Shown piece after piece: positions 47,133 through 56,181 of a stretch of 64,000 nt of DNA. The translations under genes were made by a program, and so were the position numbers. The DNA is taken from contig BCKE01000070.1 in the NCBI GenBank assembly GCA_001600495.1, positions 146,969 to 210,968 of the forward strand. Reading direction: 5' to 3'. Under the pieces are notes generated by a model. That model made no database searches. It was not told the DNA's origin and saw nothing but the letters and a program-made list of their open reading frames with translations. This DNA is from Pilasporangium apinafurcum. Lineage: Eukaryota > Oomycota > Peronosporomycetes > Pythiales > Pythiaceae. Position 1 is the stretch's first letter. The number at the start of each line of letters is the position of its first letter.

Positions 47133-49193
47133 ATGAGCAGGGCGTATCTTCATGACAGCGTCGGTTTTTTTTTGGACTCCCAGCACGGCCATAGCTTCCA
47201 GCCGCTTCAACTCCATCAACTCACCGCAATCGACCGAAGCATGCTCTTCTTCCGCGATTGTTCAGTGTGTAAAGAGCGTGTGCTATCCATTAACAAACAA
47301 ACACGCAAGCGAAAACATCCATCGTCATCAGTATCCTCATCTTCGTCGGGATCTTCGCTACAGGAACTGCGAAGTTCACTAGAGCGTTCGTTCACCGGAT
47401 TAACAGCATCTTTTCCAGCCGAGAAGAACACCGGTGGCAGTACTTATATCAGTACTAGCACTATTGAAGTCTGTCAATGCCTCAGCTGCGGCAAGTATGT
47501 CCATCGTGAGTGTTTATCATTCGTTCATGCTCATCGTCACTGTCAAAATGCACGCTGTGCTGAGTTGCTACCACGATGCGATCACCAAACTGCATCTATT
47601 TACCGTCACACAACATCAATAGCATCGGATATGAAGCAATCGCCAGCGAGACAACAACTGCCACAGCTTTTTGGTAAACCACCGTCAACCACCCCATCCA
47701 TACCACTGTCGACATTGCTAGAAGAATTGTCGTCTTCTTCGTTCACTTCTTCGTCGTCGGCAACCAAAGCACCATCATCGTCATCATCATCCAAGACTCC
47801 ACCGACCAAGGCATCCAAAATAGTGCGTCGGATCGCTCCTGTTCTGGCTGCAGGTGGCGTAATTGGTGCGATCGCGCTTGGTCCCGTGGGTGGAGCACTC
47901 GCTGGATTAAATTTGTTCATTACCAGCGTTGGAGTGGAGGCAGTTGCAGCTGGCATCGGTCTTACAGCTGCCACTGCGGCTGCTGCTACGGTGACACACC
48001 AGCAAAAGATAAGAGCTGCCAAAAGAAAGCAAGAGAAGCTACAGGCTGGTGAATGGGCCATGGAGATCTGCTGGAACTGCAAAAAGGCAAATCAAGACAC
48101 GCCATCATCGGACGAGGCCTTTCGGAAAGATGCCGAATTATTACGCCGTTTCCAGCGAAGTTTGGCCATAAGATATGATATTCAGCACAGAGATGAGCAA
48201 CAAGGAGACTATGGAGAGCCTTCACAGGATCTGCTTCCACCAGACGCCGACGAAGTTTACGGATTTTTATTCAGTATTTTTGCGTCACCTGGGGAACTGT
48301 TGAGTCAAATCAATATGCAGCTATGTCGAGCCTTTCGAGAACGATATGTTGCGCGTCAAAAAGAGCATCCAACCCATCGAGCATCGACCATTTCATCTGC
48401 GTCAATATCGAAAGACACATTGCAAGACACGAAAATGTACATTGCTCACATACTCGGCGCAACGATGCAGTGCTTCCCGAGTTTAGCGTCCACTGAGGAA
48501 GCCATTTCGCGGTGTACACAAGGGATCGAACGGATTGTCTACGATGATATATATACGATCGTGTTTGGTGAATTTGAAGCGGCTTTTGCCCAAGCTGACC
48601 TCACTTTTCATGACAATTTGGATGCAATCCGAGATGAACAGCGCCATCGTCCTATCACACTTCTCTATCGTTCTGATTCGCGAATTGATAAGCCATCCAA
48701 TGGAGAAGAGCTTGGATATGCTGACAAGAACCTTATATTCGACGACGATTTGCTCGTCGCTGAAGATAAACTAATGATGATGATACAGGTCGCGCATTCG
48801 CCGTTGCAAAAGCTCGAACTGCTATGCGATGCGTTTCGTCAGATATGCTGTTTTGCCGACCGGCTTCATCAAACGGCATCGAACGCCGACATTTTAATCC
48901 CCATCGTGTGTGCGCTGCTTATCTCGTCCGCAAAACTCGCAAAGATCCAGCGTACATTTGTGTCAGAGATTGCATTCATTTCCTTTTTTACGAATGGAGG
49001 AGGCAAAGGTGTGGAAGGGTATGTACTGACTACATTTCAAGCAGTGGTGCAAGTGATTGCAGCCGTCGATCTCTCGAATGGACCGGCAAAAGAATTAGAG
49101 TTGTATATGCATGAAGCAAGGCTAGAGGAAGGATACGACGGAGAAGCAGAGACCGAAGACGAAGAGTTTTTTGACGCATTATCCCATCATTGA
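47133..49193 (+). CDS. VPS9-domain protein (probable Rab5-type GEF) with zinc fingers and a Gly-rich hydrophobic segment
   Basis: Probable guanine-nucleotide exchange factor for an endosomal Rab, by its C-terminal VPS9 domain (about 462-650): RIVYDDIYTIVFGEFEAAF, SPLQKLELLCDAFRQICCF, SNADILIPIVCALLISSAKL and GVEGYVLTTFQAVVQVI follow the family pattern. The N-terminus has a zinc site (CSVCKERV, about 43-50) and a second cluster, CQCLSCGKYVHRECLSF with HCQNARCAEL (about 114-145), resembling a C1/PHD-type finger. A Ser-rich spacer is followed by a Gly/Ala-rich hydrophobic segment (234-286: LAAGGVIGAIALGPVGGAL), unusual in this family, that could insert in membrane. Another CxxC (EICWNCKK) follows. 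The start at 47133 is my choice; the frame is open to 46944, next to the Fanzor relic. Confidence 0.85.
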   Translation: MSRAYLHDSVGFFLDSQHGHSFQPLQLHQLTAIDRSMLFFRDCSVCKERVLSINKQTRKRKHPSSSVSSSSSGSSLQELRSSLERSFTGLTASFPAEKNTGGSTYISTSTIEVCQCLSCGKYVHRECLSFVHAHRHCQNARCAELLPRCDHQTASIYRHTTSIASDMKQSPARQQLPQLFGKPPSTTPSIPLSTLLEELSSSSFTSSSSATKAPSSSSSSKTPPTKASKIVRRIAPVLAAGGVIGAIALGPVGGALAGLNLFITSVGVEAVAAGIGLTAATAAAATVTHQQKIRAAKRKQEKLQAGEWAMEICWNCKKANQDTPSSDEAFRKDAELLRRFQRSLAIRYDIQHRDEQQGDYGEPSQDLLPPDADEVYGFLFSIFASPGELLSQINMQLCRAFRERYVARQKEHPTHRASTISSASISKDTLQDTKMYIAHILGATMQCFPSLASTEEAISRCTQGIERIVYDDIYTIVFGEFEAAFAQADLTFHDNLDAIRDEQRHRPITLLYRSDSRIDKPSNGEELGYADKNLIFDDDLLVAEDKLMMMIQVAHSPLQKLELLCDAFRQICCFADRLHQTASNADILIPIVCALLISSAKLAKIQRTFVSEIAFISFFTNGGGKGVEGYVLTTFQAVVQVIAAVDLSNGPAKELELYMHEARLEEGYDGEAETEDEEFFDALSHH

Positions 49194-49909
49194 GGCTATT
49201 GAATGGGCCCATTGAACAGGACCAAGTCTGACATTATTGGCAAGGTAAAGTTTTTAGTACAAAACTGGGATAGGGTTTATCGAGACTTTCTTCCAAATTG
49301 ATGATTCAAGACTGCGGTCATGGGAACGCCCAAGTGATCCAGAACATGGTGGTCATGAAGAATTTGGAATAATTAGTTCCGTAGTCCGTAATTGTGAGGC
49401 AAATACAGAAGAAGAGGAGGAAGAAGAGTTTGGTATTCACTTCCGAGTTGCACATGCCACTTTAAGATATTTTCCCATCCATTTGCCCATCACCTCTATT
49501 CTGTTAGGTTACGCAAAAGAGTGAAGAAATGGATGCAGTTGACGTAAGATGCCTATCTCATTGGCAGACCGCGCCGATTTCCTTTTTAATGGGAGCATGA
49601 TTGATTAATGGAAATTTCAAATCGAGTGAGTCTCGTCTCCCTTTTGCCAAGTTCATCTAGAATTTGTCGACCAACAGAAGCATTGGTGGTCGAACATGAG
49701 TCCTTCTGAATTTAAATAGTTGTGTCGCTGCGACAATATGGCAATCACCCATGTGGTAGATGGATTAGATCTAATCGATCTTTCTCGTCGTAGTTGATCT
49801 ACTCGTAAAGGTTCGCAGAAAATCAGCTGATTGAATATACTTAACAGTTAAACAGAAATGCGTTTTTCGTCCTTTCTTTCGTTCGTCCCTGTCTTCAAGT
49901 TGCTAGTTG
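49194..49909. other. Intergenic downstream of the VPS9 gene
   Basis: A GAAGAAGAGGAGG-like purine run near 49410 could encode an acidic stretch, but no complete gene is evident. Confidence 0.4.
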
Positions 49910-50095
49910 TGTGATAGAGAGAGCGACTTGAAGGATGGAAAGATTGAAAATTTCACGCTTGAAGACGAGGGAGAGAAGTGTGGCTTGAGAATACATTTAC
50001 CGGATTTCATGGGGATGCGTTCGAAGCTAAAAGATATGAAGCCCCCCAAAATGCCCCCTCTCCATGTGCACATCCCAGGCACATGCATCCGTTAG
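49910..50095 (+). other. Possible exon or gene fragment
   Basis: An open stretch reads ESDLKDGKIENFTLEDEGEK, then LRIHLPDFMGMRSKLKDMK and PPKMPPLHVHIPGTCIR, followed by a stop. The composition is protein-like, but there is no ATG in frame. Upstream at 49858 a short frame MRFSSFLSFVPVFKLLVV resembles a signal peptide in a different frame. It could be the last exon of a small gene, or a relic. I recognise no family. Confidence 0.25.
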
Positions 50096-50356
50096 CAGTT
50101 GGCTACATGCGCTAGAATGTATGTATGATTGTGTGAATGTTCATCTGTAGGCAAAGGTCACATGAAGCATTGTGCTTACATGTATCTCCTCCGACATGTG
50201 CTATTCTCTGTGGACTTGCTTTCGTGGCCGACCCTTTAACAGAGATATAGGACGACTAACGCAAAGTTGATAATTGATTGATTAGATTGATTCATGAGAC
50301 AATTTCTTCCACCTTTCTGTTTTCTCTCGTTTGTGTACGCATGCATTCATTGCTGG

Positions 50357-50971
50357 CTAGTTTGCGTGGTCTTTTGTGGACGCCTCCATGGATGCGATCA
50401 AGAAATCGAGCGATTCCTCGAGCGACGGAAGCGTAGGGGATACCGAGAACTGCTGGTTTCCGGTGATAGGATGTTGGTTTTCTTGAATCTCATCGTCGTC
50501 CCCAGAGGAACTCATACCAGTTGACCAGGACGATGACGTGCTGGAGCAAGAATTGAAATCTTCCAAGGAGATATTGTACGCCTGTGGGCCGTCCATATAT
50601 TGGTTGTTATCATCAGTGGTGGGATGAATAGGCGGCCGAAGTGGCAGCGTTTGATTGTTATTGTTACTGGGTGCTGTCGGCAGCGCCTCGATCTTGATGC
50701 CAGAGCCGTTCATGATCTTGCAAAATTCGAGGATGTCATCGTCAATGCGATGTTCCAATCTGGCCCAAGTCTTGCGATCTTTTCGAAGGCCGCGCATGCG
50801 ACGCATGATTTTTTCATAGTATTTTTGCGTGTGGGTCTGTACTTGACGAACCGATCGCGTCCCCACACGGTCAGCTATAGTAGACCATGGGCCTTTTGGG
50901 TATTCGCGGATGGCGAGCAGGAAGCGATCATGCTCGTCTTCTGACCAAATCCCATTTTTCATCGTGGCCAT
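50357..50971 (-). CDS. SHAQKYF-type MYB protein, copy 15 (third subtype)
   Basis: Intronless, 204 residues. The MYB repeat is at 7-53 (GIWSEDEHDRFLLAIREYP, GPWSTIADRVGTRSVRQ, THTQKYYEK). THTQKY replaces THAQKY, and GPWST replaces GPWRA/GPWKA. IMRRMRGLRKDRKTWARL and EHRIDDDILEFCKIM (73-87) follow; the EFC ending is shared only with copy 16. The middle is Asn/Ser/Pro-rich, and SLEDFNSCSS plus SSGDDDEIQ form an acidic Ser patch. The C-terminus is LPSLEESLDFLIASMEAS (from about 181). A (GTT)n run and a (TG)10 tract at 51041-51061 lie just upstream of the start. Confidence 0.92.
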   Translation of the reverse strand: MATMKNGIWSEDEHDRFLLAIREYPKGPWSTIADRVGTRSVRQVQTHTQKYYEKIMRRMRGLRKDRKTWARLEHRIDDDILEFCKIMNGSGIKIEALPTAPSNNNNQTLPLRPPIHPTTDDNNQYMDGPQAYNISLEDFNSCSSTSSSWSTGMSSSGDDDEIQENQHPITGNQQFSVSPTLPSLEESLDFLIASMEASTKDHAN

Positions 50972-51040
50972 TATTTTTTTTGTTGTTGTTGTTGGTAAGA
51001 ACCGTTGTTTGATGCGGTTGAGTAGTACTGGCGGCGGCAG

Positions 51041-51061
51041 TGTGTGTGTGTGTGTGTGTGT
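51041..51061. repeat. (TG)n microsatellite
   Basis: About ten TG units, 70 bases upstream of the start codon of MYB copy 15. Its length is likely to vary between strains and might affect the promoter, which is conjecture. Confidence 0.95.
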
Positions 51062-52114
51062 GAAGGTAAAAAGCTTACGCTTTTTAAGCTCTCAACATCA
51101 AATTGAGAAATGACGGGCAATAAGGACACTTACGTTCTTGGGTTTTTAAAAAAGAAGAAAGGAACATAAAAGATAGAAACCCCCTCCTCCTCACTTGAAC
51201 AGGCGGAACTCATCCAAAGAAGTTTATCCATGTCCATCGGTACGGTAATGAACGAGTTTAGCTACCTGGAGAAAGTCCAACATCCGCTTCAGAAATCGCA
51301 TCTCTGGGCGACGGAAGAATTTTTCGCGCGCAGGTGCCGATTCTGTACACAAAACGGTTTTGAATTTTATGCGCGTAGCGTGTACACTCGACACTCTTTT
51401 CCGTTGAGTGTGTGCATGCATGCATGGATATATGTAAACTAAGGTGGTGCTAAGCGAGGAACGAGAAGACGGAAAGAGGTGGGATTATAAAATTACGTCA
51501 CCTCAACGCAAAAAATGCATGGGCGCACAAAGAAGTAACTCGAAACCTGAGATCCCGTGATAAAACTCCTTTCAATCTTCAACAAAACCTGTAACATGAA
51601 AAATTAATGAAATGGGATAAAGTTGCATGTTGTACTGTATCGTGTACAGATCAGGCGCAAGTACAATGTGGGCGGGGCTGTTTCGTCATGTCTTTCTTTC
51701 ACTCTCTCTTGTAAAGGTCGGACCACGAAAATCCAGCTCTTGGCGATGGGGAAGTGCAATCGGTAGTGGCGTGAGGGGGATGGATTTTGGCTGTGTAATT
51801 TCGCTGTCATGGGTGGAATATTTGTGTTGGTTTGTTTTTTCTTTGTTCTAATGAAAATGCACAAAGTGTGCACACGCACACACAGAACTTCCTTCTTGTG
51901 CCCGCCTCAAACGTTTCATGGGTATACAAGGACAAGATGACTCAAATTTTGTTACATTACCTATCGTTGCGATATGTCGAGGGAATAATTAATAGAAAAT
52001 TAAAATGTGTATCTCGACGCCCGTGGCGATAACTCGTGAAATATTCGCAGTGGCCCAGGGGCTTCGTTGGCTCATTGAATTTTGGAATTCCCCTCTGTGC
52101 CACGTCAGTCTAGT

Positions 52115-52124
52115 ATTGTTTTTA
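52115..52124 (+). repeat. Target-site duplication, left copy
   Basis: ATTGTTTTTA, directly adjoining the left end of the foldback element and identical to the right copy. Confidence 0.8.
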
Positions 52125-52870
52125 GGGAAAATTCCAAAAGGTGACGCAAATCGAATATTTGCGCAGAAGGTGATACAAATTGTTTTAAACATCTACCTTA
52201 GTATTTCTTACCGCCACAGTGCTGTAAATTACGGAGCCCTTGAAGAGTTACAGCATTATCCTTTTTTTACAATGCACGACACCATCCATGATCCTCTTTT
52301 ACTTGGTTATTTGCCATATCTCACCGAAATCTAGACAACCTGGCAAGTTGAAAACACATACACACATGATAATTTACAATTCTCTGTCAATAAAAAATCA
52401 CGTTGTCAATACACCTTCTGGACTTGTACAGCAGCTAACTGTGAGAATGCTGCTTGTAGTCTTTCGAACACATCATCGAAGGTAGCTATTTTGGTATACA
52501 GTCTTCTTACTTCCCCCATATTGTTTCTTTGGGCTAGAGATCTGAGTGATATGGAGGGTAAAGACTGCTTTATGTTCATCCTTTGTCATTGTAACTGCTA
52601 CAGATAGATCTTTCTGCATACTGAATTTTGCTGAAACTACCACTAGCTGATAGCCTACGATTTTTTTCGTTGATTATGTCATTTTATTGCTTAAAATTCG
52701 TTTTCTGAACAAAATAAGAGCTAAAAGACTCATTGAAAGTGTTGTAACTTTTCGGGGACTCCGTAATTTACAGCACTGTGGCGGTAAGAAATGCTAAGGT
52801 AGATGTTTAAAACAATTTGTATCACCTTCTGCGCAAATATTCGATTTGTGTCACCTTTTGGAATTTTTCC
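52125..52870. mobile_element. Non-autonomous foldback element (Mutator-like MITE) with 10-bp target-site duplication
   Basis: The arms 52125-52258 and 52737-52870 are inverted copies, nearly identical over the outer 115 bases and then diverging. The outer ends are GGGAAAATTCC and the complement of GGAATTTTTCC. The element is flanked on both sides by ATTGTTTTTA (52115-52124 and 52871-52880), a perfect 10-base direct repeat. Long terminal inverted repeats with a 9-11 base duplication are characteristic of Mutator-like elements. The 480-base centre has no credible coding frame, so it would need a transposase in trans. The strong arm similarity suggests a fairly recent insertion. Confidence 0.85.
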
Positions 52871-52880
52871 ATTGTTTTTA
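52871..52880 (+). repeat. Target-site duplication, right copy
   Basis: ATTGTTTTTA, directly adjoining the right end of the foldback element. Confidence 0.8.
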
Positions 52881-53373
52881 TTTTCAATTTTGCTGTTTGA
52901 ATTATCAGATAAATAAAAAAACTTTTCATTTCCCTAACTGACGCCTTTGATTTGTGACACCAACACGTTAGTGGTTGGTTTTTTTTTTTCCCAATAAAAA
53001 ATATTTTGTTCCCTAACCCTTTCGTCAACGCTAAACGGCTCACTTTAAACAAAAGCCAATAGGAATCACATCGAGTGACTGCCTTGGTGGAAGAAAAAAC
53101 AAACTGTCAGTACTCACCTTGATGGTTGATTTGTAATCGCAATGTGCATAAAGATGAACGAAAATGGATTTCTTGGTGGGCAACTGCGTTCCGATGGAGA
53201 TGACATTTCCCACCCCATCACATAAAGATGATGCAATTCATACCTGATTGTGCCATCTCCAAACACTCATTCTTCATTTGGATGAAACGTACTGCCTAAC
53301 GGTGATATCTCTAACGCGCAGTCTCCAGTTTCATGTAAATATGCCGTTTAATCTATAACTATTCCTTAGGTTT

Positions 53374-54015
53374 CTAAACACAATCGCCTCCGTTCGGGAT
53401 CGTCATCATCGGTGATGCAGAACAAAATGCTGGTTCTTCAATCTTCCCCGTCCAGCTCTTCTCCACGGGTAATTGATACACGCGTGCATCTACGACCTGT
53501 ACGCTGAAGAGCTCCTTGGATAGGTGAGCGATGAAGAAATCCAGTGATTCGTCCAGCGTCGGTAGGAACAGCGCATTCCCCCCTTCTATCTCCTCCTCCA
53601 CCAATTTTTCCTCCTTGGTTTCGTCGTCTTTATGCTCTTTATCGGCTGGCGTATCTGATGCTGATGATGAACCCACATAGAGTAATGGCAACCCTCCTTG
53701 ACCAGCGTGTGCACGACAGAACTCGAGAATATCATGATCAATGCGATGCTCTGGTCTCGATGAGGACTTCCTGTCCTTTACTTGTGTGCCACTATTCATG
53801 CGCCGTGTGATTTTCTCATAGAATCGTTGCGCGTGGGTCTGCACCTGTCGTACTGAACGTGTCCCGACACACTCAGCGATCATCCTCCATGATCGGCCGC
53901 GTGGATAGTCGCGAAGTGCGCGCAGAAATCGATCATGCTCGTCCTGCGACCACACTCCTCGTCGGAACGCGCCAGTATTATGATTATTAGGCGTGGTGGT
54001 GGAGCTTGCGTGCAT
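53374..54015 (-). CDS. SHAQKYF-type MYB protein, copy 16 (third subtype)
   Basis: Intronless, 213 residues from the ATG at 54015 (MHASSTTTPNN); an upstream in-frame ATG lies at 54162. The MYB repeat is at about 20-68 (GVWSQDEHDRFLRALRDYP, RSWRMIAECVGTRSVRQ, THAQRFYEK). An extra residue precedes the second tryptophan (GRSW for GPW), and AQRF replaces AQKY, so the hallmark is altered while the fold should persist. EHRIDHDILEFCRAH (89-103) follows. A Glu/Lys-rich acidic middle (EHKDDETKEEKLVEEEIEGG) precedes LPTLDESLDFFIAHLSKELF (from about 151). About 43 residues beyond the motif are unmatched in other copies and may be acquired read-through. Confidence 0.9.
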   Translation of the reverse strand: MHASSTTTPNNHNTGAFRRGVWSQDEHDRFLRALRDYPRGRSWRMIAECVGTRSVRQVQTHAQRFYEKITRRMNSGTQVKDRKSSSRPEHRIDHDILEFCRAHAGQGGLPLLYVGSSSASDTPADKEHKDDETKEEKLVEEEIEGGNALFLPTLDESLDFFIAHLSKELFSVQVVDARVYQLPVEKSWTGKIEEPAFCSASPMMTIPNGGDCV

Positions 54016-55140
54016 ATGTGTGAATCGGACCTCTTTACTCTGGGTTGCTTTGCAAAATGATCCGATATGATTCGAAAGCAAATCGACGATCTCAGAACAC
54101 AGAACGACGACAACGTACTGCGCTCTGCTCTGCGCTGTAGGGATGATACCTTCGGGTTGCAACGACGACGTTGGAAAGTAATTACACTTTTTTTTTCAGG
54201 GCGATGGGCAGCACGCAGGTGTCAGGTCGTTCTTTCTTTTTTTCTTTCTCTCTCTTCTTCTTTTTGGTCGCTCAGGCACCTGAGATTGAATCTCTTACAA
54301 CGAGCAATGACGAAAACTATGGCTTGGGAAGAGAAAGCCTAGTAGATTTCTCTGCACCTGTCGGTGGGTTCAACTTTTTCGCTGAATTTCTAGTACAGAC
54401 CTTAATTAATACTTAGGTACACATGAAGAGAGGGAAGTTGATGGACCTTCCGCTCATCTGATGCCATGACGCAGGACATGACAGCCCGATGACGCCTTCA
54501 AAACCATTCATTTTCTCTCTCACGCTTCGCTTCTATTGTTCTAGATTTCTGACTCGATGTTTGATATCGACGAGCTGTGGGTTGACTTGATGCCTCACTC
54601 TCCATGGAATCTTTAAGGTCTTATTTGGATTGTAAAAAAAAATGCTGGATGGACCAGATTAGGAAAATGAAGATATAGAACCTCGTCGCATCCCACTTAC
54701 AGCCCATCCATCTAATCAAACCATCCCATCATTCACTGGAAACAAAAAAAACACAATGGTTTCAAAGCGCTGCGCAAACCATCCATCATGATATCATGAG
54801 GAATTCTTAGTGGATCTTGGAAAGCTCTGTTCGCTCAGCCAATGTTCTGACATGGAGCTGATTATTGTATCCATGTCATTCATAGATTCTTGTCACATAA
54901 ACCTCTCTATTGTCACAGAGAAATGGGTCTGCTGTCGACTGGCCATAGAAAACACGCGAAAGGCACCTGTGGAAGATGGTTCATGAGCTCCAATTGTAGG
55001 TTGCTTTTTGTGACCTGCATTCTCAGTGATGGGCATTGTGAATGATGGTACATCATGACTGACAGTGAACGCACAAAAGTAGACGACGATCCTTTTCCTC
55101 AGTAGTAAGATAACTCATTCCGATCGCCTGCAATGTATCT
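54016..55140. other. Intergenic upstream of MYB copy 16
   Basis: Contains a pyrimidine-rich tract near 54185-54265 and no credible gene. Confidence 0.55.
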
Positions 55141-55429
55141 CTACTTTCCATGACGCTGCTCCTCAGACTTGGTCCCAGTTTTCTTGAGAACGTTCGCNTT
55201 CCAGTCGTTCACTTCCTGTTCTGAAAACTCACGAGCTGCATTCTTATCATGTTGGTACCACGCTGTAAACGCACCAATGGCCAATACCCATGCTGTGATG
55301 CTATAAACAAAGAGTTGTTGGTACCAGGAGATAACTCACATATCAAAATGAATCGAGCAATTACACTCACCGCACGGCACGTGGATTCTTCTGGAAGATA
55401 CTCATACCGTTCGGCTCTGTTTTGCTCAT
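55141..55429 (-). CDS. Small two-exon membrane protein (72 residues)
   Basis: Exon 1 is 55429-55371 (MSKTEPNGMSIFQKNPRAV). A 70-nt intron has donor GTGAGT and acceptor TTTATAG. Exon 2, 55300-55141, reads ITAWVLAIGAFTAWYQHDK, then NAAREFSEQEVNDW and a basic end EEQRHGK. A single membrane helix (about 21-34) is followed by a charged amphipathic tail, reminiscent of small mitochondrial inner-membrane or assembly proteins; I cannot name the family. The base at 55199 is an N inside exon 2 and leaves one codon (AAN, Lys or Asn) undetermined. The hexamer-rich microsatellite at 55415-55525 overlaps and precedes the start, so translation could begin further upstream in frame. Confidence 0.65.
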
Positions 55430-55525
55430 TTGCTCTTTCGCTCTTTTGCTCTTTTGCTGCTTTGCTCTTTTGCTGCTTTGCTCTTTTGCTCTTTTGCTGG
55501 TTTGCTCTTTTGCTCTGTTTCGCTG
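55415..55525. repeat. Imperfect (GCTCTTTT/GCTGCTTT)n microsatellite
   Basis: About a dozen variants of TTTGCTCT and TTTGCTGC in tandem. On the minus strand the tract reads through in frame as repeats of SKRAKEQ into the start region of the 72-residue gene. Confidence 0.9.
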
Positions 55526-55632
55526 CCTATTACCAACTGTCGGATCCAACAAAAGATAGGAGCTCCACTCTATTGCTTGTACTTTGGTATCCCATATAAT
55601 TTCTTGAGGTATAGTGTTCTCTATACAGGGCC

Positions 55633-56139
55633 TTTAATCTTTTTCCCAGATGTAGTCTATGAAGTAGACATTGTTTTACAGTGTTAGTTTCTACTGGGCT
55701 TCTCAATAGTGAACCATATTGATATGAATTCAAGTATTTACCACCTCACGTCCATCTATTGAGTGTCGCTTCAACACCATTCGCCAAAACAGAAAGAACC
55801 ACAGCTTTGAGAAACAGCATAATTAAAATGATCGAAAAGATCAAACCAGCTACGAGGCGTTCTTGTGTTTGAACGTTGTGGTGAAATGGCATCAATGAGC
55901 AATGGTACTGAAAAGAACACCGCTAAAAAGCGGAGAGCCCGCCCGGATTTTGCGGAACGGAAAGCTCGACAATAGCAAATAGTCTATACAACGATAAAGA
56001 TTGGCTGGAGAAAGTTCTACAAAGACAAAAGAATAGTAAGAAAGATTGATGAGGCTGTGCGACTTTGTATCACACATGGTACAATGATGTGGAGAATAAA
56101 GGTTAAAAGAGCAAGTGATACTATAATATCAACAGATGG
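55633..56139. repeat. 507-bp direct repeat, copy 1
   Basis: Essentially identical to 60590-61096, with a constant offset of 4957 bases from TTTAATCTTTTTCCC to ATAATATCAACA; only the last few bases differ. The inner stretch 55682-56134 has LTR-like ends (TGTTAG ... CAACA), but the shared sequence extends 49 bases beyond them and no target duplication is visible. Both copies contain the same short minus-strand frame (MCDTKSHSLINL...). It is likely a solo LTR or other dispersed element, or a local segmental duplication. Confidence 0.9.
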
Positions 56140-56181
56140 CTAACTCATCTCTCGCTCTTCTGGGAGCGTGGTTGATTCTGT

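Noticed and set aside
52005-52334. 109-codon plus-strand frame
   Set aside because: It runs through the left arm of the foldback element, and the same sequence in the right arm is not maintained as a frame; a by-product of the repeat.
55892-56077. 61-codon frame present in both direct repeats
   Set aside because: Identity of the two copies explains its recurrence; there is no independent evidence of coding.
55682-56134. Complete LTR retrotransposon between the two 507-bp repeats
   Set aside because: The DNA between the copies holds two ordinary cellular genes and no gag, reverse transcriptase or integrase; no target duplications flank either copy.
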